From: DASSKK01 sp035690495
Lineage (GTDB): Bacteria > Actinomycetota > Actinomycetes > Propionibacteriales > Nocardioidaceae
Assembly (NCBI GenBank): GCA_035690495.1
Contig: DASSKK010000063.1
Coordinates: 1 to 64,000, forward strand
Length of the DNA stretch: 64,000 bases
Direction of reading: 5' to 3'
Each line of letters opens with the position of its first letter. The stretch's first letter is position 1. A program made the position numbers and the translations under genes. The notes below the pieces were generated by a model. The model had not been told where the DNA came from. It saw only the letters and a list, made by a program, of their open reading frames with translations, and made no database searches. Positions 40,987-49,808 of this stretch are shown in pieces.

Positions 40987-42657
40987 ATGCACCACACCAC
41001 GAGGGACGACCGAGACTTCCACGTCTACGACACGACGCTGCGCGACGGAGCGCAGCAGGAGGGGCTGAACCTGTCCGTCGCGGACAAGCTGGCGATCGCC
41101 CGGCACATCGACGGCCTCGGGGTCGGGTACATCGAGGGCGGCTGGCCGGGGTCGAACCCGAAGGACACCGAGTTCTTCGCCCGCGCCCGCGACGAGCTGG
41201 ACCTGCGGCACGCCACGCTCGCGGCCTTCGGCGCGACCCGCAGAGCCGGGGTGCGGGCTGCCGACGACCCGCTGGTCGCCGCGCTCCGCGACAGCGGGGC
41301 CTCGGTCGTCACGCTCGTCGCGAAGGCCCACGACCGCCACGTCGAGCTCGCCCTGCGCACGACGCTGCAGGAGAACCTGGCGATGGTCCGCGACACGGTC
41401 GGCCACCTGCGCGCGGAGGGCCAACGGGTCTTCCTGGACGCGGAGCACTTCTTCGACGGGTACCGCGCCAACCGCGACTACGCGCTCGAGGTGGTGCGCA
41501 CCGCTGCGGAGGCCGGTGCGGAGGTGGTCGCGCTGTGCGACACCAACGGCGGGATGCTTCCGAGCTGGCTCGGTGACGTGGTCGCCGACGTGCACGCGAG
41601 TCTGGCGCCGGACGTGCGGGTCGGGATCCACTGCCACAACGACACCGGTTGCGCGGTCGCCAACACACTGACGGCGGTCGAGGCGGGCGCCACCCACGTG
41701 CAGGGTACGCTCAACGGGTACGGCGAGCGGACCGGCAACGCCGACCTGGTCGCCGTGGTGGCCAACCTCGAGCTCAAGCTGGACACGCCAGTGCTCGTCG
41801 ACGGCCTCCTCTCCGAGGCCACCCGGATCGCGCACGCCGTCGCCGACGTGACGAACTTCCCGCCGGCCTCGCGACAGCCGTACGTCGGCACGTCGGCGTT
41901 CGCGCACAAGGCCGGTCTGCACGCCTCGGCGATCAAGGCCGACCCGAACCTCTACCAGCACCTGGACCCGCTCCGTGTCGGCAACGACATGCGGCTGCTG
42001 GTCTCGGACATGGCCGGACGCGCCTCGATCGAGCTGAAGGGCCGCGAGCTCGGCTTCGACCTGGCCGCCGATCCCGACCTGGTCAAGCGGGTCACTGCGC
42101 GAGTCAAGGACCTGGAGTCGCGCGGGTACACCTTCGAGGCGGCCGACGCGTCGTTCGAGCTGCTGCTCGTCGAGGAGGTCGAGGGTGCTCGCCCGTCGTA
42201 CTTCGAGGTGGAGGCGTGGCGGGTGCTCACCGACTCGCGTCCCGGGCAGGAGGCCGGCTCCGAGGCGACCGTCAAGCTGCGCGCCGGAGGGGCGCGGATC
42301 GTCAGCGTCGGGGAGGGCAACGGGCCGGTCAACGCCCTCGACCAGGCGCTGCGCGAGGCGATCGGGAAGGCGTTCCCCGAGGTGGCGAAGCTCGAGCTGA
42401 TCGACTACAAGGTGCGCATCCTGGACCCGGTCCTGCCCGGCGGGCACGGCACGGACGCGATCACCCGGGTGCTCATCGAGACCTCCGACGGCCTCTCCTC
42501 GTGGGTGACCGTCGGTGTCGGGCACAATGTGATCGAGGCGTCCTGGGAGGCGCTGGTCGACGCGGTGGTGTTCGGTCTGCGCCGCCACGACGACCCCGAT
42601 TCGTCCGCGATCTTGCGTCCGTCTCAGGCGGGGCGACCACGGACGAATCGGGGATAG
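40987..42657 (+). CDS. cimA: Citramalate synthase CimA
   Basis: A 556-residue HMGL-type synthase that joins pyruvate and acetyl-CoA to citramalate, the entry to threonine-independent isoleucine synthesis. Motifs are YDTTLRDGAQQEG at the metal site, GIHCHNDTGCAVANTL, and a C-terminal LeuA allosteric-like domain (about residues 400-530) that may bind isoleucine. The start at 40987 lies after the attenuator. The last 20 or so residues (DDPDSSAILRPSQAGRP...) are encoded by a 60-bp palindrome that also supplies the TAG stop, so they are probably not native. Confidence 0.9.
   Translation: MHHTTRDDRDFHVYDTTLRDGAQQEGLNLSVADKLAIARHIDGLGVGYIEGGWPGSNPKDTEFFARARDELDLRHATLAAFGATRRAGVRAADDPLVAALRDSGASVVTLVAKAHDRHVELALRTTLQENLAMVRDTVGHLRAEGQRVFLDAEHFFDGYRANRDYALEVVRTAAEAGAEVVALCDTNGGMLPSWLGDVVADVHASLAPDVRVGIHCHNDTGCAVANTLTAVEAGATHVQGTLNGYGERTGNADLVAVVANLELKLDTPVLVDGLLSEATRIAHAVADVTNFPPASRQPYVGTSAFAHKAGLHASAIKADPNLYQHLDPLRVGNDMRLLVSDMAGRASIELKGRELGFDLAADPDLVKRVTARVKDLESRGYTFEAADASFELLLVEEVEGARPSYFEVEAWRVLTDSRPGQEAGSEATVKLRAGGARIVSVGEGNGPVNALDQALREAIGKAFPEVAKLELIDYKVRILDPVLPGGHGTDAITRVLIETSDGLSSWVTVGVGHNVIEASWEALVDAVVFGLRRHDDPDSSAILRPSQAGRPRTNRG
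42594..42653. repeat. 60-bp palindrome family, copy 5 (inside cimA 3-prime end)
   Basis: Perfect 14-bp arms within the cimA frame. The element encodes the last residues and the stop follows at 42655-42657. Confidence 0.88.
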
Positions 42658-42677
42658 CGCAACCACACCTCGGGCAC

Positions 42678-42683
42678 TAGCCT
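42678..42683 (+). promoter_or_regulatory. -10 box TAGCCT of the TrpB-like gene
   Basis: TAGCCT ends 6 nt before ATG 42690; no ribosome-binding site between. Confidence 0.5.
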
Positions 42684-42689
42684 TCGGTC

Positions 42690-44063
42690 ATGGTGAGACA
42701 GCACAAGATCCAGCTCGACGAGGACGAGATGCCCACCCGCTGGTACAACGTCCTGCACGACCTGCCGACTCCGCCCCCGCCCGTGCTGCACCCCGGGACC
42801 GGCCAGCCCGTCGGCCCCGACGACCTGGCGCCGCTGTTCCCGATGGCGCTGATCGGCCAGGAGGTGGCCACCGAGCAGTACGTCGAGATCCCCGGCGAGG
42901 TGCTCGACGTCTACCGGCTGTGGCGTCCCAGCCCGTTGTACCGGGCCCACCGGCTGGAGAAGGCGCTGGGAACGCCGGCTCGGATCTACTACAAGTACGA
43001 GGGCGTCTCGCCGGCCGGCTCGCACAAGCCGAACACGGCGGTGCCGCAGGCGTTCTACAACAAGCAGGCCGGCATCAGGCGGCTCACGACAGAGACCGGC
43101 GCCGGGCAGTGGGGGACCGCACTCGCGTTCGCGTGTGCCGAGTTCGACCTGGAGTGCGAGGTCTGGCAGGTGCGGGCGTCGTACGACCAGAAGCCCTACC
43201 GCAAGATCATGATCGAGACGTTCGGCGGCACGATCCACCCCAGCCCGTCGGACCTCACCGAGGCGGGACGGGCGATCCTCAAGGAGCACCCGGACTCGAC
43301 CGGGTCGCTGGGCATCGCGATCAGCGAGGCCGTCGAGGTCGCCGCGCAGCACGCCGACACCAACTACTCGCTCGGCAGCGTGCTCAACCACGTGCTGCTG
43401 CACCAGACGGTGATCGGGGAGGAGACGCTGCTCCAGCTGGCGAAGATCGGCGAGACCGCCGACCTGCTCGTGGGCTGCACCGGGGGCGGGTCCAACTTCG
43501 GCGGACTGATGTTCCCGTTCCTGCGTGAGAAGTGGGCCCGCGGCACCGGTCCCGTCGTGCGCGCCGTGGAGCCCGCGGCCTGTCCGTCGCTCACCCAGGG
43601 CACCTATGCCTACGACTTCGGTGACACCGCGGGCATGACCCCCCTGATGAAGATGCACACGCTCGGCCACGACTTCGTGCCGGACCCGATCCACGCAGGC
43701 GGGCTGCGCTACCACGGGATGAGCCCGCTGATCAGCCACCTCTACGCCTCCGGCGAGATCGAGGCTGTGGCGAAGCCCCAGTCGGAGTGCTTCTCCGCGG
43801 GCGTGCTGTTCGCGCGCACCGAGGGGATCGTGCCCGCACCCGAGCCGACCCACGCGCTCGCCGCGACGGTGGAGGAAGCGGTCCGGTGCAAGGAGTCCGG
43901 TGAGGAGAAGGTGATCCTCACCGCGCTGTGCGGGCACGGGCACCTGGACCTGTCCGCCTACGACGACTACCTGGCCGGGCGCATCGTGGACCGCTCCTGG
44001 TCCGACTCCGACATCCAGGAGGCGGTGGCACAGGCGCTCGCGAAGCTCCCCGCCCCGGCGTGA
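42690..44063 (+). CDS. TrpB-like PLP-dependent enzyme (TrpB2 type)
   Basis: A 457-residue tryptophan-synthase-beta-like enzyme of the TrpB2 branch. The PLP Lys lies in EGVSPAGSHKPNTAVPQAFYNKQAG, and a Gly-rich phosphate loop in LVGCTGGGSNFGGLMFP. TrpB2 proteins lack a dedicated TrpA partner; none is seen here. It may use indole or another substrate with serine. It has its own leaderless-type promoter directly after cimA, so a role in amino acid metabolism is plausible. Confidence 0.85.
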   Translation: MVRQHKIQLDEDEMPTRWYNVLHDLPTPPPPVLHPGTGQPVGPDDLAPLFPMALIGQEVATEQYVEIPGEVLDVYRLWRPSPLYRAHRLEKALGTPARIYYKYEGVSPAGSHKPNTAVPQAFYNKQAGIRRLTTETGAGQWGTALAFACAEFDLECEVWQVRASYDQKPYRKIMIETFGGTIHPSPSDLTEAGRAILKEHPDSTGSLGIAISEAVEVAAQHADTNYSLGSVLNHVLLHQTVIGEETLLQLAKIGETADLLVGCTGGGSNFGGLMFPFLREKWARGTGPVVRAVEPAACPSLTQGTYAYDFGDTAGMTPLMKMHTLGHDFVPDPIHAGGLRYHGMSPLISHLYASGEIEAVAKPQSECFSAGVLFARTEGIVPAPEPTHALAATVEEAVRCKESGEEKVILTALCGHGHLDLSAYDDYLAGRIVDRSWSDSDIQEAVAQALAKLPAPA

Positions 44064-44403
44064 GCCGGGTGACGCGCACCACGTCGGTCCCGCGGCTGGA
44101 CACCTCGGTGCGGCTCGAGGACGGGCGACGGGTGGCGGTCGCCGCCGCCCCGGCCCCGATGGCTTTTGCGACGACGCGATCGCCAGCGCGTACCTGCCCT
44201 GGGGCTTCGACGTCGCCGAGGTGAGCACGCCGGGCACGGCATGGTGGGGCGACGCGGACGACATGGTGCCCCGCGCGCACGCCGAGTGGTTCGCGGACAC
44301 GTGTCCGCAGATGCGACTCGAGCTGCGTGCCGGGGCGGGGCACGCGCTGCTCACCGGCTGCTGGGCGGACATCCTCTCGGACCTGTGCGCCTACCCACTT
44401 TGA
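44060..44403 (+). pseudogene. Alpha/beta-hydrolase remnant
   Basis: The first 30 codons or so (GTG 44060) read like a hydrolase N-terminus (RLEDGRRVAVAAAPAP). A different frame continues with a hydrolase C-terminus: the WGDADDMVPRAHAEWFADTCPQMRLELRAGAGHALLTG stretch contains the usual catalytic Asp and His. The middle, including the nucleophile elbow, is missing. The gene has lost its core and shifted frame. It sits between the TrpB-like gene and the amidase. Confidence 0.6.
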
Positions 44404-44469
44404 GCGCTATGCGTGCCGATGTCGGTACGCCGTGCGGGTCGCCGGTGAGGCGGTGGACGTCGGTGTCGG

Positions 44470-44475
44470 TAGCGT
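44470..44475 (+). promoter_or_regulatory. -10 box TAGCGT of the amidase gene
   Basis: TAGCGT ends 7 nt before ATG 44483 and supports that start over an upstream ATG at 44327. Confidence 0.5.
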
Positions 44476-44482
44476 GCGAGGT

Positions 44483-45919
44483 ATGAGTGACTTGCATGAC
44501 CTGACCGCACTGGAGCAGGGCGCCGCGGTGCGCCGGGGCGAGGTGTCCTCGTCCGAGCTGGTCGAGCACTATCTGGAGCGGACCGAGCGACTCTCCGACG
44601 ACGTGGGCGCGTTCGTGACGGTGACCGCCGACCGCGCACGCGAGCAGGCAGGCGCATTCGACCCATCGGCGGGCGCAGGACGCAGCACGCTCGACCAGCC
44701 GGGTAGCTCGTCGCTGGCCGGGGTGCCGACCGCGATCAAGGACCTGAACGCCACCGCCGGTGTGCGCACGACGTTCGGCTCGGCGAGCCTGGCCGGGTTC
44801 GTCCCCGAGATCTCCGACGAGGTGGTGCTCCGTATCGAGCGGGCGGGGCTGATCAGCCTCGGCAAGACGAACACGCCGGAGTTCGGGTCGCCCTGCTACA
44901 CCGAGCCGGACGTGGCACCACCGGCCCGCACGCCGTACGACCTGTCCAGGATGGCCGGCGGGTCCAGCGGGGGAGCGGCCGCGGCAGTCGCGGCAGGTCT
45001 GGTGCCGGTCGCGCACGGGTCCGACGGCGGCGGTTCGATCCGGATCCCGGCGAGTTGCTGCGGACTCTTCGGGCTCAAGCCGTCGCGTGGCCGGATCAGC
45101 GCAGCGCCGATGTACGGCGACCCGGTCGGGCTGGGCACCTCCGGCGCCTTGGCGCGCACCGTCCGCGACGCCGCGGCGCTGCTCGACGTGATGGCCGGGC
45201 CGGCGGACGGTGATCCCTACTGGGCCGCACCGCTGCCGGAGCAGGAGTCCTATCTGGGCTGGTGCGACCGCGAGCCGGCCCGGCTGCGAATCGCCCGCTT
45301 CGCGACGCCGTTGATCGCCGACGTGCCGGTGCACGCCGCATGCCTCGACGGCTACGAGCGGGCCGGTCGGCTGCTGGCCGGGCTCGGCCACGACGTCGAG
45401 GACGTGCAGGTGCCGATCCCTCCGGACGCAGTCGGCACGTTCGAGACCTGCTGGTCCGTGTTGACCGCGTTGACCGAGCTCCCCTCCGAGGCCGAACCCC
45501 TGCTGAGGCCGTTGACCAGATGGCTTCGTGATCGCGGCCGAGCGGTCTCCGGTCCGGAGTTCGGGCTCGCCGTCGGAGAGCTGCGGCGGATCGCTGCGCG
45601 TGCGCTCACGGCGCTGGCACCGTACGACGCGGTGCTGACTCCGACGCTCGCCCAGCCGCCACTGCGTGTCGGGGAGATCCGCGACGACGCCGACCCCGTG
45701 CAGGACTTCGAGAACCAGAAGGCGTTCACGCCGTGGACCTCTGGGTGGAACCTGACCGGGATGCCGGCGGCGTCGCTGCCCCTGCACTGGGCTCCTGACG
45801 GCCTGCCGGTGGGGGTGATGCTCGCGGGGCGACCGGGGCAGGACCACGTGCTGCTCTCGCTGTGCGCCCAGATCGAGGCGAGCGCGCCCTGGGTGGACCA
45901 TCACCCGCCGTGCTGGTGA
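44483..45919 (+). CDS. Amidase (amidase signature family)
   Basis: A 478-residue amidase-signature hydrolase. The catalytic Lys is in GVPTAIKDLNATAGV, the cis-Ser in AGGSSGGAAAAVAAGLVP, and the nucleophile Ser in GSDGGGSIRIPAS. It is a GatA paralogue but stands alone and is not part of an amidotransferase. The ATG at 44483 is chosen because of the TAGCGT box; the longer frame extends into the hydrolase remnant. The substrate amide is unknown. Confidence 0.88.
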   Translation: MSDLHDLTALEQGAAVRRGEVSSSELVEHYLERTERLSDDVGAFVTVTADRAREQAGAFDPSAGAGRSTLDQPGSSSLAGVPTAIKDLNATAGVRTTFGSASLAGFVPEISDEVVLRIERAGLISLGKTNTPEFGSPCYTEPDVAPPARTPYDLSRMAGGSSGGAAAAVAAGLVPVAHGSDGGGSIRIPASCCGLFGLKPSRGRISAAPMYGDPVGLGTSGALARTVRDAAALLDVMAGPADGDPYWAAPLPEQESYLGWCDREPARLRIARFATPLIADVPVHAACLDGYERAGRLLAGLGHDVEDVQVPIPPDAVGTFETCWSVLTALTELPSEAEPLLRPLTRWLRDRGRAVSGPEFGLAVGELRRIAARALTALAPYDAVLTPTLAQPPLRVGEIRDDADPVQDFENQKAFTPWTSGWNLTGMPAASLPLHWAPDGLPVGVMLAGRPGQDHVLLSLCAQIEASAPWVDHHPPCW

Positions 45920-45977
45920 GCCACTCGGTCCGGCGTCGACGTCGTAACGTGAGGACTCCGCCGGGAAAGGGGAATCG

Positions 45978-46367
45978 ATGAGCGAGCTGACGCCGTACCT
46001 GGCGGTGCGCGACGCCCGGGCCGCGATCGAGTGGTACGTCGAGCACCTCGGCGCCGAGGTGACCTACGACCCCATCGTGATGCCCGACGGCCGGGTCGGC
46101 CACGTCGAGCTCGCGGTGGACGGGGCACGCTGGATGATGGCCGACGAACATCCGGAGATCCAGGTCGAGGCGCCGGCGGAGGGTCGCGGCGCGGCCGTCA
46201 CGCTGCATCTTACGGTCGCAGACGTGGACACGCTCACGGCGCGAGCCTGCGCCGGGGGAGCGGTCCTCGACCGTGGGCCCGAGGACAGCCCGCCGGTCGG
46301 GCGGGTCGCCGTGGTCCGCGACCCGTTCGGGCACCGCTGGTTCCTCAACCAGCCCAGCACTGGCTAG
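45978..46367 (+). CDS. VOC-fold protein (PhnB/glyoxalase-like)
   Basis: A 129-residue VOC protein. It begins LTPYLAVRDARAAIEWYVEHLGAEVTYDPIVMPDGRVGHVELAVDGARWMMAD and ends VRDPFGHRWFLNQP, the PhnB-like pattern. AAAGGGG precedes the ATG, so this message has a normal leader. Function not predictable. Confidence 0.85.
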   Translation: MSELTPYLAVRDARAAIEWYVEHLGAEVTYDPIVMPDGRVGHVELAVDGARWMMADEHPEIQVEAPAEGRGAAVTLHLTVADVDTLTARACAGGAVLDRGPEDSPPVGRVAVVRDPFGHRWFLNQPSTG

Positions 46368-46370
46368 CGT

Positions 46371-48917
46371 TCACTCGGTGGTGATCGCGCGCAGCACGTT
46401 CAGCTTGGCGGCGCGGCGGGCCGGGAAGACCGCCGCGAGGACGCCGACGACCGCCGCGATCACCACGAAGACCACCAGCCGGACGATCGGGATCGCGAGC
46501 TCGGTGATGCCCTGGTCGGCGACCGCCTGCTGCAGCACCACCCCGAAGCCGAGCCCCATCACCACGCCGAGGACCGCTCCGAGCACCGCGATCGCGATCG
46601 ACTCGAGCCGCACCATCCGGCGCAGCTGACGCCGGCTGAGGCCCACCGCGCGCAACAGTCCGACCTCGCGGGTCCGTTCGATGACACTGAGCGCCAGCGT
46701 GTTGACGATGCCGAGCACCGCGATCACGATTGCGAGCCCGAGCAGCGCGTAGATCAGGTAGAGCAGCTGGTTGACGCTCGAGCGCTGTGCCTTGGAGAAC
46801 TCCTGCTTGGTCTGCACGTTCACCGTCGGCACGTCCTTGACCAGCTCGGTGAGTCGCTTGCCGACCGCCGTGGCCGACGCCCCGTCGGCGGCGTCGACGG
46901 AGATCGTGTTGTCGAACCGCGGCAGCTGCGCCTGCTTGACCAGGGAGAACGGCACCAGCGTGTCGCCGATGACGTCGGACTTGGCGTAGATGCCGACCAC
47001 CTTCGTCTTCTGCGGACCCTTCGGGAATGCCAGCGTGAGGGTGTCCCCGACGTGTGCGTGGTAGTCCTTGGCGCCGTCGGTCGAGAGCGCGATCTGGCCC
47101 TTGCCGACGTCGAGTGTGCCCTTCTTGGCCTTCAGGTGGTACATCCGCTGCAGCTTTGCGCCGTCGGAGACGGTGAGGAACTCCGACTTCCCGTCGATGG
47201 TGGTCGGCACCCACTGCGTCTCGGTGACGGCGCCCACGCCCTCGACCTTGCGGACCTTGTCGGCGATCGTGGCCGAGAACGACTGCCCGACCGGGTTGCT
47301 CATCAAGAAGTCGGTGGTGAACTGCTTGTTCACGCCGGCCTCGATGGACTTGTTCACCGATGCGCCGATCACCGACATCGTGGTGACGAGGGTCAGCCCG
47401 ATCATCAGTGCAGAGGCGGTCGCAGCCGTACGCCGTGGGTTGCGCAGCGAGTTCTCCGTGGCCAGCACGCCGACGGTGCCGAACATCGTGCGGTAGATGC
47501 CACCCAGACCGTGCAGCACCGGACGTCCCAGCACCGGACTCATCATGGCGACCGCGAGCAGGATCGCGAAGACTCCGACGCCGACCAGGGCGGCGCCGCG
47601 GCCGCCCGAGCCGAGCAGACCCGCGGCCATCAGGCCGCCGCCGACGACCGCGAGGGCGATCCCGATGAGCAGCCGGCGGTGCACCGACGACTCCGGCATC
47701 GCCACGTCGTCGCGCATGGCGGCCACCGGTGGGATCTTCGCGGCCCGTCGTGCCGGGAGGTACGCCGCCACCACCGTGACGACGATCCCGACGGCGTACG
47801 ACACGAGGACCGTGCGCAGCGAGAACACCAACGGGGTCCCGGACAGGTCGAGGCCGAATGAGCCGAAGAGGGCCTTCAGCGCCCACGCCAGCCCGAATCC
47901 GCCCAGCAGCCCGAGCGTCGCGCCGACGATGCCGACCGCGAGCGCCTCGACGAGCACCGAACGGGTGACCTGTCGCCGACCGGCGCCCAACGCCCGCAGA
48001 AGCGCAAGCTCGCGGCTGCGCTGGGCGACCAGGATCGAGAAGGTGTTGACGATCAGGAACGTGCCGACCACCAGAGCGATCGCGGCGAAGACCAGCAGGA
48101 AGATGTTCAGGAAGTTCAACACCTTGCCGATCGCGTCCAGGTTCTCCTGGGCGACCTTGTCACCGGTCACCGCCTCGAGGCCGTCGGGAAGCAGCGCCCG
48201 GGCGTTTGCGGCGAGCTCGGTCTGGGACACCCCGGGCTTGGCCGTCAGCGACACCGCGGTGTAGGCGTCGCGGCCGTGCAGGAACAGCTGCTGGGCGGTG
48301 GGGGTGTCGAACAGCACGAGCGATGCCCCGGCCAGACCTCCGCCGCCGAACTGCGTAATGCCGACCAGCGTCGCCGAGCGGTGGGCCCGGGCCCCGGACG
48401 TGATCATCGAGACGGTGTCGCCCAGCCGGTAGCCGGCCGTCTTCGCGGTCTTCGCGTCCAAGGCCACCTGGTGCGCCCCGTGCGGGGGATGCCCCTTCTC
48501 GATGACCAGTGCAGGTTGACCGGTGATCGCAGGTGCGTCGTTGTAGTTGAAGCTCAGCGTCGGAGCGCCGGTGCCGCCGACCAGCTTGCCGTTCGTGCCG
48601 ACCACGAACAGGCCCTGGCCCGCGACGTTGCCGTCGACACGCGCTGCGCCGGGAGTGCCCTCCAGCCGGTGCAACGTCGCCGCCGAGATGGTCCGGGTGT
48701 CGATCGAGGCGGAGGTGTCGTTCCAGGAGCCGGAACCGGTCGGACGGACCGTCACGTCGGACGTGCTGCCCTTGACGATGTCGTCGAAGCTCTTGCCCAT
48801 GGTGTCGGTGAACACCAGCGTGCCCGCGACGAAGGCGACGCCGATCACGATCGCGGACGCGGACAGGATCAGTCGGATCTTGCGCGCAAACAGGTTGCGC
48901 AGGGTGACTCGCAGCAC
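46371..48917 (-). CDS. ABC transporter permease with two FtsX domains (MacB-like)
   Basis: An 848-residue permease. The N-terminal helix and MacB-type periplasmic domain are followed by an FtsX domain (about residues 255-400; LRALGAGRRQVTRSVLVEALAVGIVGATLGLLGG). A second extracytoplasmic domain and a second FtsX domain at the end follow (VGLLRAVGLSRRQLRRMVRLESIAIAVLGAVLGVVMG). About eight to ten transmembrane helices are expected. With the ATPase just upstream it forms an exporter or mechanotransmission ABC system; the cargo is unknown. The start is GTG, 3 bp after the ATPase stop. Confidence 0.88.
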   Translation of the reverse strand: MLRVTLRNLFARKIRLILSASAIVIGVAFVAGTLVFTDTMGKSFDDIVKGSTSDVTVRPTGSGSWNDTSASIDTRTISAATLHRLEGTPGAARVDGNVAGQGLFVVGTNGKLVGGTGAPTLSFNYNDAPAITGQPALVIEKGHPPHGAHQVALDAKTAKTAGYRLGDTVSMITSGARAHRSATLVGITQFGGGGLAGASLVLFDTPTAQQLFLHGRDAYTAVSLTAKPGVSQTELAANARALLPDGLEAVTGDKVAQENLDAIGKVLNFLNIFLLVFAAIALVVGTFLIVNTFSILVAQRSRELALLRALGAGRRQVTRSVLVEALAVGIVGATLGLLGGFGLAWALKALFGSFGLDLSGTPLVFSLRTVLVSYAVGIVVTVVAAYLPARRAAKIPPVAAMRDDVAMPESSVHRRLLIGIALAVVGGGLMAAGLLGSGGRGAALVGVGVFAILLAVAMMSPVLGRPVLHGLGGIYRTMFGTVGVLATENSLRNPRRTAATASALMIGLTLVTTMSVIGASVNKSIEAGVNKQFTTDFLMSNPVGQSFSATIADKVRKVEGVGAVTETQWVPTTIDGKSEFLTVSDGAKLQRMYHLKAKKGTLDVGKGQIALSTDGAKDYHAHVGDTLTLAFPKGPQKTKVVGIYAKSDVIGDTLVPFSLVKQAQLPRFDNTISVDAADGASATAVGKRLTELVKDVPTVNVQTKQEFSKAQRSSVNQLLYLIYALLGLAIVIAVLGIVNTLALSVIERTREVGLLRAVGLSRRQLRRMVRLESIAIAVLGAVLGVVMGLGFGVVLQQAVADQGITELAIPIVRLVVFVVIAAVVGVLAAVFPARRAAKLNVLRAITTE

Positions 48918-48920
48918 GCC

Positions 48921-49688
48921 TCAGGACTCCGATCCGGCCAGCACCGGGGCGGCAGACCCACGGGTCTGGATGGCAGCCATCCGCTCCAGCACGCGCTCGG
49001 TGGACGGCTCGCGCATCTCGTCGACTACCTTCCCGTCGGCGAGGAACACCACACGGTCGGTGTAGCTTGCGGCGACCGGGTCGTGGGTGACCATCACGAT
49101 CGTCTGGCCGAACTCCCGCACGCTGCGGCGCAGGAAACCGAGCACCTCCGCACCGGAGGTGGAGTCCAGGTTGCCGGTCGGCTCGTCGGCGAACACGATC
49201 GCCGGGCGCGACAGCAGCGCGCGTGCGCACGCCACCCGCTGCTGCTGGCCGCCGGACATCTCGCTGGGCCGGTGGCCGAGCCGGTCGCGCAGCCCCACCG
49301 TGTCGATGACCGTGTCGAACCAATCCCGGTCCGGCTTGCGTCCGGCGATCGACAGCGGGAGCAGGATGTTCTCCTGCGCGGTCAGCGTGGGCACCAGGTT
49401 GAACGCCTGGAACACGAAGCCGACCTGGTCGCGACGCAGGGTGGTCAGTGCCTTGTCCCCGAGCGAGGACAGGTCCACGTCCCCGACGTACACCTGCCCG
49501 GAGCTGGCGACGTCGAGTCCGGCCAGGCAGTGCATGAGCGTGGACTTGCCGGACCCCGAGGGACCCATGATCGCGGTGAACTCCCCGGTGTACAGCTCGA
49601 TGTCGACGCCGTCCAGGGCGTGCACCTCGGCCTGTCCCTTCCCGTAGCTCTTGGTCAGGTCGACGGCTCGCGCCGCAGTATTCGACAT
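48921..49688 (-). CDS. ABC transporter ATP-binding protein (LolD/MacB type)
   Basis: A 255-residue ATPase. The Walker A is GPSGSGKSTL, the signature LSGGQQQR appears as MSGGQQQRVACARALL, and Walker B is AIVFADEPTGNLD followed by the H-loop VMVTHDP. The MacB/LolD class powers FtsX-type permeases, as here. GGGAG precedes the ATG. It is the first gene of a two-gene operon with the 848-residue permease. Confidence 0.93.
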   Translation of the reverse strand: MSNTAARAVDLTKSYGKGQAEVHALDGVDIELYTGEFTAIMGPSGSGKSTLMHCLAGLDVASSGQVYVGDVDLSSLGDKALTTLRRDQVGFVFQAFNLVPTLTAQENILLPLSIAGRKPDRDWFDTVIDTVGLRDRLGHRPSEMSGGQQQRVACARALLSRPAIVFADEPTGNLDSTSGAEVLGFLRRSVREFGQTIVMVTHDPVAASYTDRVVFLADGKVVDEMREPSTERVLERMAAIQTRGSAAPVLAGSES

Positions 49689-49808
49689 GGGTCTCCCTCA
49701 CTCCGTGCTGGTGATGGGCTCAACGCTAGGCGGAACTGAGACGTTCCACTATGGGTTTCTGCCCTGACCTAGCCCTGACATTCGTCACACCCGGCCCCGA
49801 GGGGCGCG

